Shown one piece after another: positions 28,170 through 34,888 of a stretch of DNA of 34,888 nucleotides (its first letter is position 1; each line of letters starts with the position of its first letter). Under the pieces are notes generated by a model. It saw only the letters and a program-made list of their open reading frames with translations. It did not search any database and had not been told where the DNA came from. The position numbers were made by a program, and so were the translations under genes. The stretch comes from Alphaproteobacteria bacterium (GTDB lineage: Bacteria; Pseudomonadota; Alphaproteobacteria; DSM-16000; Inquilinaceae). The DNA lies in contig JANQKE010000061.1 in assembly GCA_028281265.1 (NCBI GenBank), positions 1-34,888 on the forward strand, read 5' to 3'.

Positions 28170-28666
28170 ACCGCCCCCTTCGCCGCGCGGGCCTGTGCCA
28201 CGGACCGGACCGCGTCGATGATGGCCTCATAGCCGGTGCAGCGGCAGTAGTTGCCGGACAGATGCTCTCGGGTCTCGGCGCGCGTCGGCACGCCGCCCAT
28301 CGCGAGAAGATCCTTGGCGGCGACGAGGAAGCCCGGCGTGCAGAAGCCGCATTGTAGGGCGTTGCGCGCGACGAAGGCGTCCTGCAGATCCGTGATCGCA
28401 GCCTGCTCGGTCAATCCTTCGACGGTCCAGACCTCCGTGCCCTCCGCCTGCACCGCCAGCATCAGGCAGCCGCGGATGGCCTGGCCGTCGACTTGAACCG
28501 TACAGGCACCGCAGACGCCATGCTCGCAGGATGCATGCGCACCGGTCAGGCCGAGTTCGAGCCGCAGAAAGTCGACCAGATGCTGTCCGACCGGCACGGT
28601 CGCTTCGACCGGTTCGCCATTTACGGTCAGCGCGACATCGGCTTTCCTGACAAAGCCTGGGGTCAC
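28166..28666 (-). CDS. Molybdenum hydroxylase [2Fe-2S] subunit
   Basis: Electron-transfer subunit, 166 aa, with two [2Fe-2S] clusters. The plant-ferredoxin-type ligands are in ASCEHGVCGACTVQVDG plus RGC, and the second set is in QCGFCTPGF and GNYCRCTGYE. The start is a GTG at 28666 (MTPGFVRKADVALTVNG), with AAGGAGA upstream, overlapping the FAD-subunit stop as GTGA. Middle gene of the FAD - FeS - Mo order. Confidence 0.94.
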   Translation of the reverse strand: MTPGFVRKADVALTVNGEPVEATVPVGQHLVDFLRLELGLTGAHASCEHGVCGACTVQVDGQAIRGCLMLAVQAEGTEVWTVEGLTEQAAITDLQDAFVARNALQCGFCTPGFLVAAKDLLAMGGVPTRAETREHLSGNYCRCTGYEAIIDAVRSVAQARAAKGAV

Positions 28667-29496
28667 GAGCGATCTCCTTGAAGGCGGGCGAGAGCGCGAC
28701 GCAGCAGGATCCCCGCCAGGTGCCGCCGATACTCTGCGGTGGCCTGGGTGTCGCTCGGGGGGCTGATCTCTGCCCGCAGCGCTTCCACCGCACCGTCCGG
28801 ATCGCCCGCCTCCAGAGCCGCCATGCAGCGCTGCGCGAGCACCGGTGTTTCGGCGACCGAAAACAGGGCCACGCGATAGGCGGTGGGGCGTTTGACGAGG
28901 CACAGCCCCGCCAGGGCGTAGTCGCCCGATCGCCGGGCGACCTCTTCGATCACCTGGGCGTCGCCGGGCCCGCACTTTGGCAATGACAGCTCCACGAGGA
29001 TCTCGTCCTCGTCGAGTGCGGTGGTGAAGACACTCTCGAAGAAATCCTCGGCCGCAATGGCGCGCGCGCCGTTGGGCCCCTCGACATGCAGCGTCGCGCC
29101 CAGGGCCAGGGCGCAGGCCGGAAACTCCGCCGCCGGATCGGCATGGGCGAGCGCGCCGCCGATCGTTCCCCGGTTCCGGATCGCGGCATGAGCGATGTAT
29201 CTGACGGCCTCGGACAGAAGCGGTGCGTGGGTGCGCACGAGCTGTGAGCGCCCGATTTCGGCATGGCGGGTCAACGCGCCGATCCGCAAGGTCCCCCCGG
29301 CATCGCGCACGCCGGAAAGCTCCGACAGCCGGGAGATATCAACCAGAAGATCGTCCGAGGACAGCCGCATGTTCAGCGCTGCGACGAGGCTCTGCCCACC
29401 GGCCAGCACGCGTCCCTGCCCGTCGGCCGACACCAGGAGCTCGATCGCGTGGCGCGTGCTTTCCGCCCGGGCGTATCCGCCCGCCGAGGCCTTCAT
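28663..29496 (-). CDS. Molybdenum hydroxylase FAD-binding subunit
   Basis: CoxM-like flavin subunit, 277 aa. The two FAD-contact motifs are visible: VLAGGQSLVAALNMR (about residue 30) and RNRGTIGGALAHADPAAEFPA (about residue 107). The C-terminal CO-dehydrogenase flavoprotein domain includes EEVARRSGDYALAG. First gene of the six-gene operon; the start at 29496 has GGGGAGGG upstream. It is divergent from the TetR gene, with a long palindrome between. Confidence 0.93.
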   Translation of the reverse strand: MKASAGGYARAESTRHAIELLVSADGQGRVLAGGQSLVAALNMRLSSDDLLVDISRLSELSGVRDAGGTLRIGALTRHAEIGRSQLVRTHAPLLSEAVRYIAHAAIRNRGTIGGALAHADPAAEFPACALALGATLHVEGPNGARAIAAEDFFESVFTTALDEDEILVELSLPKCGPGDAQVIEEVARRSGDYALAGLCLVKRPTAYRVALFSVAETPVLAQRCMAALEAGDPDGAVEALRAEISPPSDTQATAEYRRHLAGILLRRALARLQGDRS

Positions 29497-29542
29497 TGCG
29501 ACCCTCCCCTTCGATCGCGGCGATGCGCTTGGACGCGCTATT

Positions 29543-29575
29543 GATCATCTGCTCATTACTATTGAGCAGATGATC
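29543..29575. promoter_or_regulatory. Perfect 13-bp inverted repeat, likely TetR operator
   Basis: GATCATCTGCTCA (29543-29555) and TGAGCAGATGATC (29563-29575) are exact reverse complements separated by TTACTAT. It is centred in the 137-base gap between the divergent hydroxylase operon and tetR gene and is AT-richer than its surroundings. Position and symmetry fit a TetR-dimer operator controlling both directions. Confidence 0.75.
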
Positions 29576-29633
29576 TGCAAATGTCAAACGTTTCTGGGTA
29601 TCGTGGTGAGACGGACGGTTTCGGAGGCTACAC

Positions 29634-30278
29634 ATGGATCTGAAGGACGGCCCGCGAGATCCCGGAGCGAATCCGGGTGTGCCGCGGCGGCGGTTGCCGC
29701 CCAAGGAGCGGCGAGAGCAGATCGTGGAGGGCGCGGTTGCTTTCTTCGCCGAGGTCGGGTTGGACGGGAACACGCGCGAACTGGCCCAGCGGCTCGGCGT
29801 CACGCAATCGCTTCTTTTCAACTACTTCGACACTAAGGAGGCGTTGATCGAAGCGGTCTATGCCCGGGTTTATCTCGATCGGCTTTCACCCGACTGGCCA
29901 GATCGACTCACCGACCGGACCATCCCTTTGCGGCAACGGCTCCTCGACTTTTATACCGAGTACAGCTCGCTCATTTTCGAGCGGCACTGGATGCGGATCT
30001 TCATGTTCTCCGGGCTCGCCGGGGCGGCCCTCAACCATCGCTATCTGGAACATCTCGGCGAAGTGATCCTGCGCCCGCTGCTGGCCGAAACCAAGGCGCT
30101 GTCCGGCGACGCGGCCGACATCACCATGGAGGACATCTGGAACCTGCATGGCGGCATCGTCTATATCGGCATCCGGCAGCACATCTACCGCATGCCCGCC
30201 CCCGAAAACCCCGAGGAGGCGATCACCCGAGCGATCGACAAGTACCTCACCTTCTTTCAGATCGGCAGCGACGCCTGA
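29634..30278 (+). CDS. TetR/AcrR-family transcriptional regulator
   Basis: Regulator of 214 aa. The N-terminal helix-turn-helix domain runs from about residue 25 to 70 (RREQIVEGAVAFFAEVG, TRELAQRLGVTQSLLFNYF, DTKEALIEAVYARVY). The C-terminal ligand-binding half is divergent, with several aromatic residues (HWMRIFMFSGL). GGAGG at 29623-29627 sets the start at 29634. It probably represses the divergent hydroxylase-TRAP operon and itself through the palindrome at 29543-29575, released by the transported compound. Confidence 0.9.
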   Translation: MDLKDGPRDPGANPGVPRRRLPPKERREQIVEGAVAFFAEVGLDGNTRELAQRLGVTQSLLFNYFDTKEALIEAVYARVYLDRLSPDWPDRLTDRTIPLRQRLLDFYTEYSSLIFERHWMRIFMFSGLAGAALNHRYLEHLGEVILRPLLAETKALSGDAADITMEDIWNLHGGIVYIGIRQHIYRMPAPENPEEAITRAIDKYLTFFQIGSDA

Positions 30279-30903
30279 CGGCCGCAAACCGCGCCCGTCC
30301 TGCGGACGCCGGCCGCGCGGAGGGCCAAGGCCTCCGGAGCGGTCAGGGCTCCGGCGTCAACAAGGCCCGTTCTTCCCGAACCGCCGCGCCGAGCAGATCC
30401 CCCCCGCCGGCACCCTGCGCAGCGCGCGTAAGCTTTCCTGCCAGACAAGCCCATAGCTGCGCGAGGTCTTCCGCATCGGGGAGAAGGGCCAGGCGCTCCA
30501 GGGCGTCCGTCCGGTGCCATGGAACCGTGAACGCCCCCCGATCCCGCCACCGGCCCGGATCGCCTCGAACGGGCCGACAGCGGTCGCAACCTCACTATCG
30601 GATCGCCAATCACCGATCCCGCTCTGACTCTCACCCTGGAGAGCAAGAGGGAGGGCGGTCGGGCCGGGGGCCGGAACGGAGCGGGCTACGATGCCGATCG
30701 GCAAACGGCGCGTCGCCGTTGTCCTGACCAGCGGGCTTCGGACGGTCCGCCCGATCGCCCCACGATCGCAGCCACCGCCATCCCATTCGTGTGACCGATC
30801 GCGCCGGAGCACGGACGGCATGCCGCCAGTGCTACCGCATCCGTCGACATGACGCCCGTGTCGTGACGGGGAATCCCGATGGCCGCACGCCATCGGCGAC
30901 CTG
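30279..30903. other. Gene-poor stretch with a possible gene fragment
   Basis: No intact gene is recognisable in this 625-base stretch. On the minus strand a frame ending at 30343 and open to about 30590 encodes a protein-like tail (HRTDALERLALLPDAEDLAQ and on), but it has no ATG and no family I recognise. A sugar-binding protein gene would be expected before the ABC ATPase; I see no trace of one here. Confidence 0.4.
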
Positions 30904-30937
30904 GAGCATCCCGCGTCTGAACGGACGCGGGATGCTC
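30904..30937. repeat. Palindromic intergenic repeat, copy A
   Basis: GAGCATCCCGCGTC (30904-30917) and GACGCGGGATGCTC (30924-30937) are perfect 14-bp inverted arms around TGAACG. A diverged relative is at about 34511-34551: after reverse complementing copy A, the two share GCGTCCGTTC, GACGC and GGATG in register. This looks like a dispersed REP-like element rather than a single operator, although it lies only 34 bases before the ABC ATPase start. Confidence 0.7.
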
Positions 30938-30971
30938 TATCGTGACGATCGGGCATTCGGAGCCGATCCGC

Positions 30972-31628
30972 ATGACACGTGAGCAGCAGGCCGCGAGGCC
31001 CGCCTTTGGCTTCGACGGGGTGAGCAAGCGCTTCGGCGTGGTCCAGGCCCTCAGCGGCATGTCGTTCTCGATCTATCCCGGCGAGGTGCTCGCCCTGGTG
31101 GGCGAGAACGGCGCGGGCAAGTCGACGCTGATGCGGTCGATCCTCGACAACATCGCGCTGTGCGTGCCGGATCGGGTCTCCCGCTTCGGTCTGTTCGATC
31201 GCCGCAAGGCCGAAGCCGTGATGCAGGAGGCGGCCCGCGGGCTGGCGATCAAGGCGCCGGGCAGCCACACCCTCGTATCCAGCCTGTCGGGCGGCAACCA
31301 GCAGAAGGTGGTGCTCGCCCGCTGGCTGGCGCGGCGGCCCAAGGTGCTGATCCTCGATGAGCCGACCCGCGGCATCGATGTCGGGGCCAAGGCCGAGATC
31401 TACGACGTGATCGACCGGCTCGCCCGGCAAGGCATGGGGCTGATCGTGATCTCCTCGGAAATGCCGGAGCTGATCGGCCTGGCCGATCGCCTCCTCGTCC
31501 TGTCGGGCGGGGTGATCACCCGCGAACTCGGCCCCGACGAGATGACCGAAGACAGCATTCTCGCCGCGGCGATGCCCCTGGCGGCGCATGCCGGGCCCAT
31601 GACAGTCGGGGAGGCGACGGTCGCATGA
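30972..31628 (+). pseudogene. Sugar ABC transporter ATPase with fused half-domains (internal deletion)
   Basis: RbsA/XylG-type sugar ATPases have about 500 aa and two nucleotide-binding domains. This frame has only 218. Residues 1-54 are the start of domain 1, including Walker A GENGAGKST (44-52). From about residue 55 (near 31,134) the sequence continues as the latter part of domain 2: ILDNIALCVPDRVSRFGLFDRR, signature LSGGNQQKVVLARWLA (105 on), Walker B VLILDEPTRGIDVGAKAEI (125 on) and the ISSEMPEL switch. The Q-loop region is missing. The reading frame is kept across the join. GGAG at 30959-30962 supports the ATG at 30972. Its stop overlaps the permease start by ATGA. Probably inactive. 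Confidence 0.85.
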
Positions 31629-31972
31629 CGGACGTGACGGAAAAGGGCGTCATCACCAAGGGCGGGGTCTCCCGCCTGGTCGAGAGGATCGGCCTCCACA
31701 ATCTGAGCCTGCTGCTGGCGCTGGCGGTGCTGGTGGTGCTGTTCGGCACCTTGCGCAGCGATGTGTTCTTTCACCCGCGCAACCTGCTCAACATCGCCAT
31801 GGGCATCACCATTCTGGGCGTGCTGGCGATCTCCCAGACCGCGGTGATCGTCTCCGGCGGGCTCGACATCTCGGTCGGCTCGATCGTCGGGCTGACCACG
31901 GTGTCGACGGCGCTGACGATCGAGATCACCGGTTCGCCCGGCACCGGCATCGCCTTCGGCCTGTTCAGGTGA
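31625..31972 (+). pseudogene. Truncated sugar ABC transporter permease (RbsC-like)
   Basis: Only the N-terminal 115 residues of a permease that normally has about 320-340. The retained part has the first membrane segment, FFHPRNLLNIAMGITILGVLA, and the family signature VIVSGGLDISVGSIVGLT. It then runs GTGIAFGLFR and stops at 31970-31972 where the next membrane segment should continue. The remaining helices are not found downstream in any frame. Coupled to the shortened ATPase by ATGA. Not expected to transport. Confidence 0.85.
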
Positions 31973-32034
31973 TGATGTCGCTGCTCGACATCGCCACCGC
32001 CGACCTCGCCAAGCTCACCGAGACCGGTGATTGA
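31972..32034 (+). pseudogene. 20-codon remnant between permease and lactonase
   Basis: An ATG sharing one base with the permease stop (TGATG) opens a frame that encodes MMSLLDIATADLAKLTETGD and then stops. It resembles a protein C-terminus attached to a start codon. I do not recognise the parent gene. The stop lies inside the possible GTG start (32027) of the next gene. Confidence 0.35.
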
Positions 32035-32047
32035 CACGGAAACGCCC

Positions 32048-32944
32048 ATGCTCCCTACCCGCCTCAAGCCGCCGATGGACGTCGTCGCCCGGACCCGCGA
32101 TGCCTTGGGGGAAGGGCCGCTGTTCGACGCCGACGGCGGCCGCCTGCTGTGGGTCGACATCCTGCAGTCCCGCTGGCACGCGCTGACGCTGTCGACCGGG
32201 GCGGTGCGAACGATCATCCTGGAGGAGGCGCTGACCGGGGTCGCCGCGACGACGGGCGGTGGCTATGTCGGCGCCTTCCGATCCGGGCTCACCCTGTTCG
32301 ACGATCACGGCACGATCGACCGTTGGCTGCACCGGCCCGAGCAGGATCTGGCCTCCAACCGCTTCAACGACGCCGGGACCGACCCGGCGGGCCGGTTCCT
32401 TGCCGGTACCATGAACGAGGATGGCGAGGCCGCGACCGGGCACCTCTACTCCCTCGACCCCGGCGGGAACCTCGCGGTGCTGAAGTCCGACATCATCATC
32501 GCCAATACGATCGCCTTCAGCCCCGACGGCCGGGTGCTGTACACGGCCGATTCGGGCCGCGGCGATCTCGGTGCCTATCGCTACGATCCGCAGAGCGGAG
32601 ACTTGGGCGACCGGCTGACCGCCTTCGCCCCCGATCCGGCGTTGCCCGGCGTCCCCGACGGCTCCGCCATGGATGCCGAGGGCTGTCTGTGGAACGCCCG
32701 TTGGGGCGGGGGCTGCCTGGTCCGGTTGACCCCCGACGGCACCACCGACCGGATCGTCGAGCTGCCGGTGCCGCAGCCGACCTCCTGCGCGTTTGTCGGT
32801 ACGCGGCTGTTCATCACTTCCGCCCGGTTCGGGCTGAGCGATGAGGATCTGGCCCGGCACCCCTTGTCCGGGCAGCTCCTGAGCTTCGACGCCGGCGTGC
32901 CCGGTCTGCCCCGGCCGAGGTTCCGGCACGAGATCGGGGCATGA
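32048..32944 (+). CDS. SMP-30/gluconolactonase family sugar lactonase
   Basis: Six-bladed propeller lactonase, 298 aa from the ATG at 32048 (a GTG at 32027 would add seven residues). It hydrolyses aldonolactones such as L-arabinono- or glucono-lactone in oxidative sugar catabolism. The metal-binding residues are visible: Glu in ALGEGPLFD, Asn in SNRFNDAGTDPAGRF and Asp in GVPDGSAMDAEG. NTIAFSPDGRVLYTADSG also matches the family. It is the only gene of this locus that appears complete. Its stop overlaps the epimerase start by ATGA. Confidence 0.9.
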   Translation: MLPTRLKPPMDVVARTRDALGEGPLFDADGGRLLWVDILQSRWHALTLSTGAVRTIILEEALTGVAATTGGGYVGAFRSGLTLFDDHGTIDRWLHRPEQDLASNRFNDAGTDPAGRFLAGTMNEDGEAATGHLYSLDPGGNLAVLKSDIIIANTIAFSPDGRVLYTADSGRGDLGAYRYDPQSGDLGDRLTAFAPDPALPGVPDGSAMDAEGCLWNARWGGGCLVRLTPDGTTDRIVELPVPQPTSCAFVGTRLFITSARFGLSDEDLARHPLSGQLLSFDAGVPGLPRPRFRHEIGA

Positions 32945-33846
32945 TCCGGATCGCCAACGACCGTCTGACGCTCGAGCTGCGCCCTGAACTGGGGGCGGCG
33001 GTGGTGTCCTTTGCCGCCCGGCTCCCGCATCGGCCGCAGCCGGTACCGCTGTTCGGGTCGGTCAGCGCCGACGGGATGGCGCGGGATGGCGCCGGCGCCG
33101 CGGCGATGTCCCGATGGTGCCGTTTGCCAACCGCCTTCCCGGCGCCCGCCTGATCGGGGCGGACGGCACCATCTTCGAGGTCCCGGTCAACACCGACGAT
33201 CCGTTGCCGCTGCACGGAACCGGCTGGCAGCAGGCTTGGCGTGTGGAAAGCACCGCGCCGAACCGGCTGGTCCTGGTGCTGGCGGCCGCGATGGCCCGGC
33301 ACCGGGCACGGCCTTCAGCGCGAGGCTGTCCTTCGAGCTTACCGGCAACCGGCTTGAGATCGGCCAATCGGTCACCAATCGCTCGGCGACGGCTTGCCCG
33401 ATGGGCATGGGGCTGCACCCCTACGTCCCCCGAACCGATCGGACCGAGCTGCGCTTCCAGGCCCGCGACGTCTGGACCGAAGGCGGCGGGCATCTACCGG
33501 ACGCGCCCGCGGACTGGCCCGAGCCGTTGGACTTCCGCGCCGGGCGTCCGGTCGACGGCACCTGGCGCAACAACGCCTATACCGGCTGGGCCGGGCAGGC
33601 GGAGATCCGGCAGCCCGATCTCGGCTACCACCTCCGTATGGCGGCGTCGCCGATCTATGGCGACCTGATGCTGTTCGTGCCCGCCGATGGGACTGCCTGG
33701 CGCTGGAGCCGCAAACCCACACCACCGGCGCAAACGACCTGACGAAGCCGCGCGCCGGTACGATGCCGATGCGCAGCCTGGCGCCCGGGGCTTGCCTGTC
33801 GGGTCAGGTCTGGCTGACGGTCGTTCCGGAGGACGGGGCGCCATGA
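32941..33846 (+). pseudogene. Aldose 1-epimerase broken by three frameshifts
   Basis: The family sequence is spread over three frames. Frame 1 gives MIRIANDRLTLELRPELGAA up to about 33,105. The next gives VPMVPFANRLPGARLIGADG up to about 33,300. The next gives FELTGNRLEIGQSVTNRSA and MGMGLHPYVPRTDRTELRF up to about 33,685. The last gives LALEPQTHTTGANDL to the stop at 33,844-33,846. Each shift is in the same direction, equal to one lost base. Joined, the product would be about 300 aa, normal for the family. Sequencing error is an alternative to true decay. Overlaps with both neighbours are ATGA. Confidence 0.85.
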
Positions 33847-34166
33847 CGCAAGCCGATCGCGCCGCCGCCCTGGTGGTCGACCTGGGCCTCGGGGTGAGCA
33901 AGGCGCCAGCCGGCATCGCCTCGACCATCACCCCTGCCCTGTCCGGCGCTGATGCCGGCGGTCAGCGGATGATCGACGATATCCTGCCGGCGCTCGATCC
34001 CAGCCCGCTGAAGGCGACCCTCGGCGGCACCGCCACGGTCGCGGTCTCCATGGTGGTGCTGCGGGCGGTCGCGGCCAGCGCCCGCCGTGGCCGCCCATCG
34101 CCCGGATATACCGCACCGCCCGCAGGCACAGGGTGGACCAAGCGTGAACAGGGAACCCACACATGA
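33843..34166 (+). CDS. Unidentified ORF between epimerase and FAH-like genes
   Basis: An open frame of 107 codons starting MTQADRAAALVVDLGLG. It is coupled at both ends by ATGA overlaps (33,843-33,846 and 34,163-34,166), which argues that it marks a real gene position. I recognise no domain. A moderately hydrophobic stretch (ATLGGTATVAVSMVVLRAVA) lies in the middle, and the C-terminus (PSPGYTAPPAGTGWTKREQ) looks non-native. Given its neighbours it may be the remains of a longer sugar-catabolic gene. Confidence 0.4.
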   Translation: MTQADRAAALVVDLGLGVSKAPAGIASTITPALSGADAGGQRMIDDILPALDPSPLKATLGGTATVAVSMVVLRAVAASARRGRPSPGYTAPPAGTGWTKREQGTHT

Positions 34167-34561
34167 AACTGTGCAGACTCGGCCGACCGGGACGCGAGAT
34201 CCCGTGCGTGCTCGACGCGGCCGACAGGCCTCGGGACGTCTCCGAGATCGTCCCCGATTTCGGGCCCTCCCAGATCGCGGCCGGCCTGGTCGACCGGTTG
34301 GCGGGCGCCGACCTCTCCACCTTGCCGGTCGTTCCGACCGAGGGCCGCCGGATCGGCCCGCCGGTGGTGACCCGCGACGAGGCCGCCGACCCGCGGGCAC
34401 TGGCCCTGTGGCTCGACGTCAACGGGACGCCGATGCAGCGGGGTTCCACCGCGAGCATGATCTTCTCCGTGCGCAGGATCGTCAGCCATATGAGCCAGTT
34501 CTGCCGGTTGGAGCCTCTTATCTGCGTCCGTTCGGACGCAGGATGGTCTAGCCCGGATTGA
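34163..34561 (+). pseudogene. Fumarylacetoacetate hydrolase-family gene with internal deletion and lost C-terminus
   Basis: FAH-family proteins of this type have about 280 aa; this frame has 132. Residues 1-65 are the usual N-terminal domain (MKLCRLGRPGREIPCVLDAA). From about residue 66 the sequence jumps to the late part, PPVVTRDEAADPRALALWLD, then STASMIFSVRRIVSHMSQF. The middle with the Glu/Glu/Asp metal site is gone. At residue 118 (LEP) the family sequence stops and reads into palindromic repeat copy B. An active enzyme is not possible. Relatives hydrolyse or dehydrate 2-keto-3-deoxy sugar acids, which fits the lactonase and epimerase neighbours. Confidence 0.85.
34511..34551. repeat. 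Palindromic intergenic repeat, copy B
   Basis: CTGCGTCCG (34522-34530) and CGGACGCAG (34533-34541) are perfect 9-bp arms around TT. The flanks GAGCCTC and GGATGGTC match the outer arms of copy A with substitutions. It begins at the point where the FAH-like coding sequence loses homology. Confidence 0.6.
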
Positions 34562-34727
34562 TCACAGCGTGGTGTGTTTGTGAGGGTGTGGTCCCAGTTT
34601 GTCGTGTTGATCGACGCGATGGTGGTTTTCGGGATGCTCGAGACATGGATGATCGGGCCGCTGCGTGCGGCCTGATCAGATCCCTGCGGTTCCCTTTGTT
34701 GTTGCTGATCGGGCGGATGTGAGCCGC

Positions 34728-34888
34728 TTACGCCGCGGCGTTGGTAAGTCGCGCGTGGGCGAGAGCCCATTCGTGCTGCCATGGATGGGCGGATGCCATG
34801 GCGAGTTTGATCCGTCGGACGGATCTGGTGACCTGGGCACCGATCTTGAGCAGAGCGAGCCTGAGAGTGCCGCAGGTGGCTGTGGCGA
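34728..34888 (-). mobile_element. IS1380-family transposase, C-terminal part (runs off the window)
   Basis: The minus-strand frame ending in TAA at 34728-34730 encodes 52 residues up to the window edge. LRLALLKIGAQVTRSVRRIK followed by LAMASAHPWQHEWALAHARL is the characteristic end of IS1380-type DDE transposases. The rest of the element lies beyond 34888. The left terminal inverted repeat should be within 34562-34727, where I see no other gene, but I cannot fix it without the other end. Confidence 0.75.

Noticed and set aside
25782..29496. Aerobic carbon monoxide dehydrogenase (CoxMSL)
   Set aside because: Subunit order and folds match, but the diagnostic AYRCSFR active-site loop of form I CoxL is missing, so only the broader molybdenum hydroxylase call is supported.
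30357..31589. 410-codon minus-strand frame across the gene-poor stretch and the ABC ATPase
   Set aside because: Most of it is antisense to the recognisable ATPase and it shows no domain. A different minus-strand frame gives a more protein-like short tail, which I list only as a possible fragment.

Overview
The window looks like chromosomal DNA from a high-GC alphaproteobacterium, most likely Rhodospirillales-like. I infer this from the sdhC-sdhD-sdhA-sdhB order, the gatC/gatA genes divergent from ruvX with an AEC transporter and pyrB-pyrC beside them, and the strong G/C third-position bias. Translation is often coupled through ATGA overlaps. No species can be named from sequence alone.

Region 1 (about 1-11,700) is catabolic. 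An ABC permease with two fused domains (+) converges on a very tight minus-strand operon: hyuB - hyuA - isochorismatase-like hydrolase - class III CoA-transferase - leuC-like - leuD-like. A HutC-type GntR regulator is divergent from hyuB, and a PEP mutase/isocitrate lyase-family C-C lyase follows it. The set reads as a pathway: ATP-dependent ring opening, a second hydrolysis, an aconitase-type hydration, CoA activation and/or lyase cleavage. The substrate is unknown. It may be a cyclic imide or hydantoin-like compound leading to a substituted malate.

Region 2 (about 11,780-22,400) is housekeeping: gatA and gatC (no gatB alongside), ruvX, an AEC-family carrier, pyrB, a dihydroorotase-like pyrC that has lost its metal ligands, a CitE-like CoA-ester lyase, and the succinate dehydrogenase operon. 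A VapD-family (Cas2-like) gene sits between sdhA and sdhB, coupled to sdhB by a TAATG overlap.

Region 3 (about 22,700-30,280) is a second catabolic unit. A molybdenum hydroxylase (FAD, 2Fe-2S and Mo subunits) and a complete TRAP transporter (DctP, DctQ, DctM) lie in one minus-strand operon. A divergent TetR regulator faces it across a perfect 13-bp inverted repeat.

Region 4 (about 30,280-34,888) is an eroded sugar-utilisation locus. It holds an ABC ATPase made of the start of one nucleotide-binding domain joined to the end of the other, a truncated permease, a 20-codon remnant, one intact SMP-30/gluconolactonase gene, an aldose 1-epimerase with three frameshifts, an unidentified short ORF, and a fumarylacetoacetate hydrolase-family gene lacking its catalytic middle. 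Two copies of a palindromic intergenic repeat flank it, and the window ends in the 3' part of an IS1380-like transposase. The stop/start overlaps between the shortened genes survive, so the damage looks like internal deletion rather than random decay.
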